From NCBI GenBank assembly GCA_030830425.1, contig JAURND010000061.1:1-6350 (forward strand): a DNA stretch of 6,350 nucleotides, in the 5' to 3' direction. The notes beneath the pieces were generated by a model, which was not told the origin of the DNA, did not search any database, and was given only the letters and a program-made list of their open reading frames with translations. Shown here piece after piece: positions 4,978 through 6,350 of the stretch. Source of the stretch: Gammaproteobacteria bacterium. Lineage in GTDB: Bacteria; Pseudomonadota; Gammaproteobacteria; JAURND01. Within the stretch, counting starts at the first letter, position 1. Every line of letters begins with the position of its first letter. A program made the position numbers and the translations under genes.

Positions 4978-6350
4978 ATGTCTATTCGCACTCGATTTGC
5001 ACCTAGCCCTACCGGCTCCTTACACATAGGCAGCGCCAGAACGGCATTGTATTGCTGGCTATTTGCCAAAAAACATCAAGGTACATTCATTCTACGCATC
5101 GAAGATACAGACCTAGAACGCTCCACCCCTCAATCAGTACAAGCTATTTTAGACGCAATGCAATGGCTTGAATTAGACTATCAGGAAGGGCCTTTTTATC
5201 AAACCCAACGTTTTGATCGCTATCAAAAAGTGGTTCAACAGCTACTAGATACAGGACATGCATATCGTTGTTATTGTAGCAAAGAACGATTAGAAAAATT
5301 ACGTGAAACTCAACTGGCAAACAAACAAAAACCCCGTTATGACAACCATTGCAGAAATGCAGGGCACCTGGAAAAAACGGATCAATCTTTTGTTGTGCGT
5401 TTTTGTAATCCCCTGATCGGTTCAGTAGATATTGATGATCAAGTATACGGCACACTGCATTTTAAAAATCAGGAATTGGATGATTTAATTATTGCGCGTA
5501 GTGATCACTCTCCTACTTATAATTTTACGGTAGTCGTCGATGACATGGACATGCAAATTACCCACGTGATTCGCGGAGACGATCACATCAACAACACCCC
5601 AAGACAAATTAATATCTTAAGAGCCCTAGGCGCTACACCGCCAATTTATGCGCATTTGCCGATGATTTTGGGTAGTGATGGAAAACGCCTATCCAAACGA
5701 CATGGTGCGGTAGATGTGATGCAATATAAAGATCAAGGTTACCTGCCCGATGCATTGCTCAACTACTTAGTTCGTTTAGGTTGGTCTCACGGCGATCAAG
5801 AAATATTCTCGCGCGATGAAATGATGACACATTTTTCATTCACCTCTGTTAATCGTGCACCTGCCGCATTTAATCCTGAAAAATTATTGTGGTTGAATCA
5901 ACACTATTTGAAAACAGAAAATCCTGCGCAGATCGCACCGCATCTGACTTTTCATATGGAGAAACTGCAATTACCCCTAGATGAGGGACCTGCACTCACA
6001 GGTCTGATTACCGCACAAGCAGAGCGCGCTAAAACATTATTAGAAATGGCTGAAAAAAGCGCGTTCTTCTATCAACCATTAAACGCTTATGATCCGGCTG
6101 TTGCACAAAAACATTTGACACCAGAAATGGCAGCTATTTTTATCGCGCTATCTGATTTATTTAAGATAACCGATTGGGATAAAGAAAATATACATGCAGT
6201 CATTCAACAGGTCGCGCAAGCCCATCAATACGCATTAGGGAAAATCGCACAACCCTTGCGGGTAGCCGTAACAGGCAATACAGTATCTCCGCCTATCGAT
6301 GTGACGTTAGTGCTATTGGGGAAGGAAAAAGTTTTGCAACGATTGGAGAA
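4978..6350 (+). CDS. gltX: Glutamyl-tRNA synthetase (GltX), 3' end cut by window
   Basis: Class I aminoacyl-tRNA synthetase that charges tRNA-Glu with glutamate using ATP. The frame is open from ATG 4978 to the right edge, giving 457 codons of an expected 465-470, so only about ten C-terminal residues are missing. The HIGH-type motif lies in FAPSPTGSLHIGSAR (7-21) and the KMSKS-type motif is KRLSKR at 236-241. The zinc-binding set Cys98, Cys100, Tyr121 and Cys125 falls at the same positions as in the E. coli enzyme. Other conserved stretches include LRIEDTDLERS (39-49), DDLIIARSDHSPTYNF (168-183), VIRGDDH (197-203) and LLNYLVRLGWSHGDQE (260-275). The end, KIAQPLRVAVTGNTVSPP, is the usual anticodon-binding C-terminus. 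Whether it is discriminating or also charges tRNA-Gln cannot be read here. The start lies 38 bp after etfB with a weak purine run (AAGAAA) before it and no terminator between. Confidence 0.96.
   Translation, partial: MSIRTRFAPSPTGSLHIGSARTALYCWLFAKKHQGTFILRIEDTDLERSTPQSVQAILDAMQWLELDYQEGPFYQTQRFDRYQKVVQQLLDTGHAYRCYCSKERLEKLRETQLANKQKPRYDNHCRNAGHLEKTDQSFVVRFCNPLIGSVDIDDQVYGTLHFKNQELDDLIIARSDHSPTYNFTVVVDDMDMQITHVIRGDDHINNTPRQINILRALGATPPIYAHLPMILGSDGKRLSKRHGAVDVMQYKDQGYLPDALLNYLVRLGWSHGDQEIFSRDEMMTHFSFTSVNRAPAAFNPEKLLWLNQHYLKTENPAQIAPHLTFHMEKLQLPLDEGPALTGLITAQAERAKTLLEMAEKSAFFYQPLNAYDPAVAQKHLTPEMAAIFIALSDLFKITDWDKENIHAVIQQVAQAHQYALGKIAQPLRVAVTGNTVSPPIDVTLVLLGKEKVLQRLE

Noticed and set aside
4863..5069. 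Minus-strand 68-codon ORF across the etfB-gltX junction
   Set aside because: It overlaps the end of etfB and the conserved HIGH-motif region of gltX; no motif of its own.
5144..5455. Minus-strand 103-codon ORF inside gltX
   Set aside because: It is fully antisense to GltX, including the zinc-binding segment; a shadow frame.

Overview
The window carries a run of conserved housekeeping genes from a gammaproteobacterium. The evidence is a sigma-32 (RpoH) with an intact RpoH box and the order rhodanese (YibN-like) - grxC - secB - gpsA, which is the enterobacterial yibN-grxC-secB-gpsA arrangement. The DNA is visibly AT-rich, Shine-Dalgarno sequences are mostly weak, and intergenic repeats are present. 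This would suit a Legionellales-type lineage (Legionella/Coxiella relatives), but that placement is inference. I see no phage, CRISPR, transposase, rRNA or tRNA.

Layout. Positions 1-362 hold no convincing gene. They contain one copy of a 34-bp dispersed repeat (80-113), a small repeat-like ORF on the minus strand, and a tiny plus-strand ORF with an unusually good ribosome binding site that runs into the end of rpoH. rpoH lies on the minus strand at 363-1247, behind a near-consensus sigma-70 promoter at 1315-1343. The 325-bp divergent region (1248-1572) also holds dyads and a weaker plus-strand promoter candidate. On the plus strand follow a membrane-anchored rhodanese-like protein (1573-2013), a 311-bp repeat-bearing gap (2014-2324) with a doubtful 86-codon ORF, then grxC, secB, gpsA (GTG start), etfB and gltX. 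gltX runs off the right edge about ten residues before its expected end. Gaps from secB to gltX are 5, 2 and 38 bp, so these genes are probably co-transcribed.

How the genes fit together. RpoH directs the heat-shock response. GrxC (thiol reduction) and SecB (post-translational export chaperone) handle redox and protein-folding tasks. GpsA supplies glycerol-3-phosphate for phospholipids. EtfB is half of the electron transfer flavoprotein that passes electrons from acyl-CoA and related dehydrogenases to the quinone pool. GltX charges tRNA-Glu. The set reads as a core-genome operon, not one dedicated pathway.

Points that stand out: the rhodanese-like protein has no cysteine at all and so cannot use the standard sulfurtransferase mechanism; a 33/34-identical repeat pair in inverted orientation brackets rpoH and the rhodanese gene and interrupts the usual yibN-grxC junction; and etfB is followed by gltX instead of etfA. 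I found no strong evidence for a previously undescribed multi-gene system.
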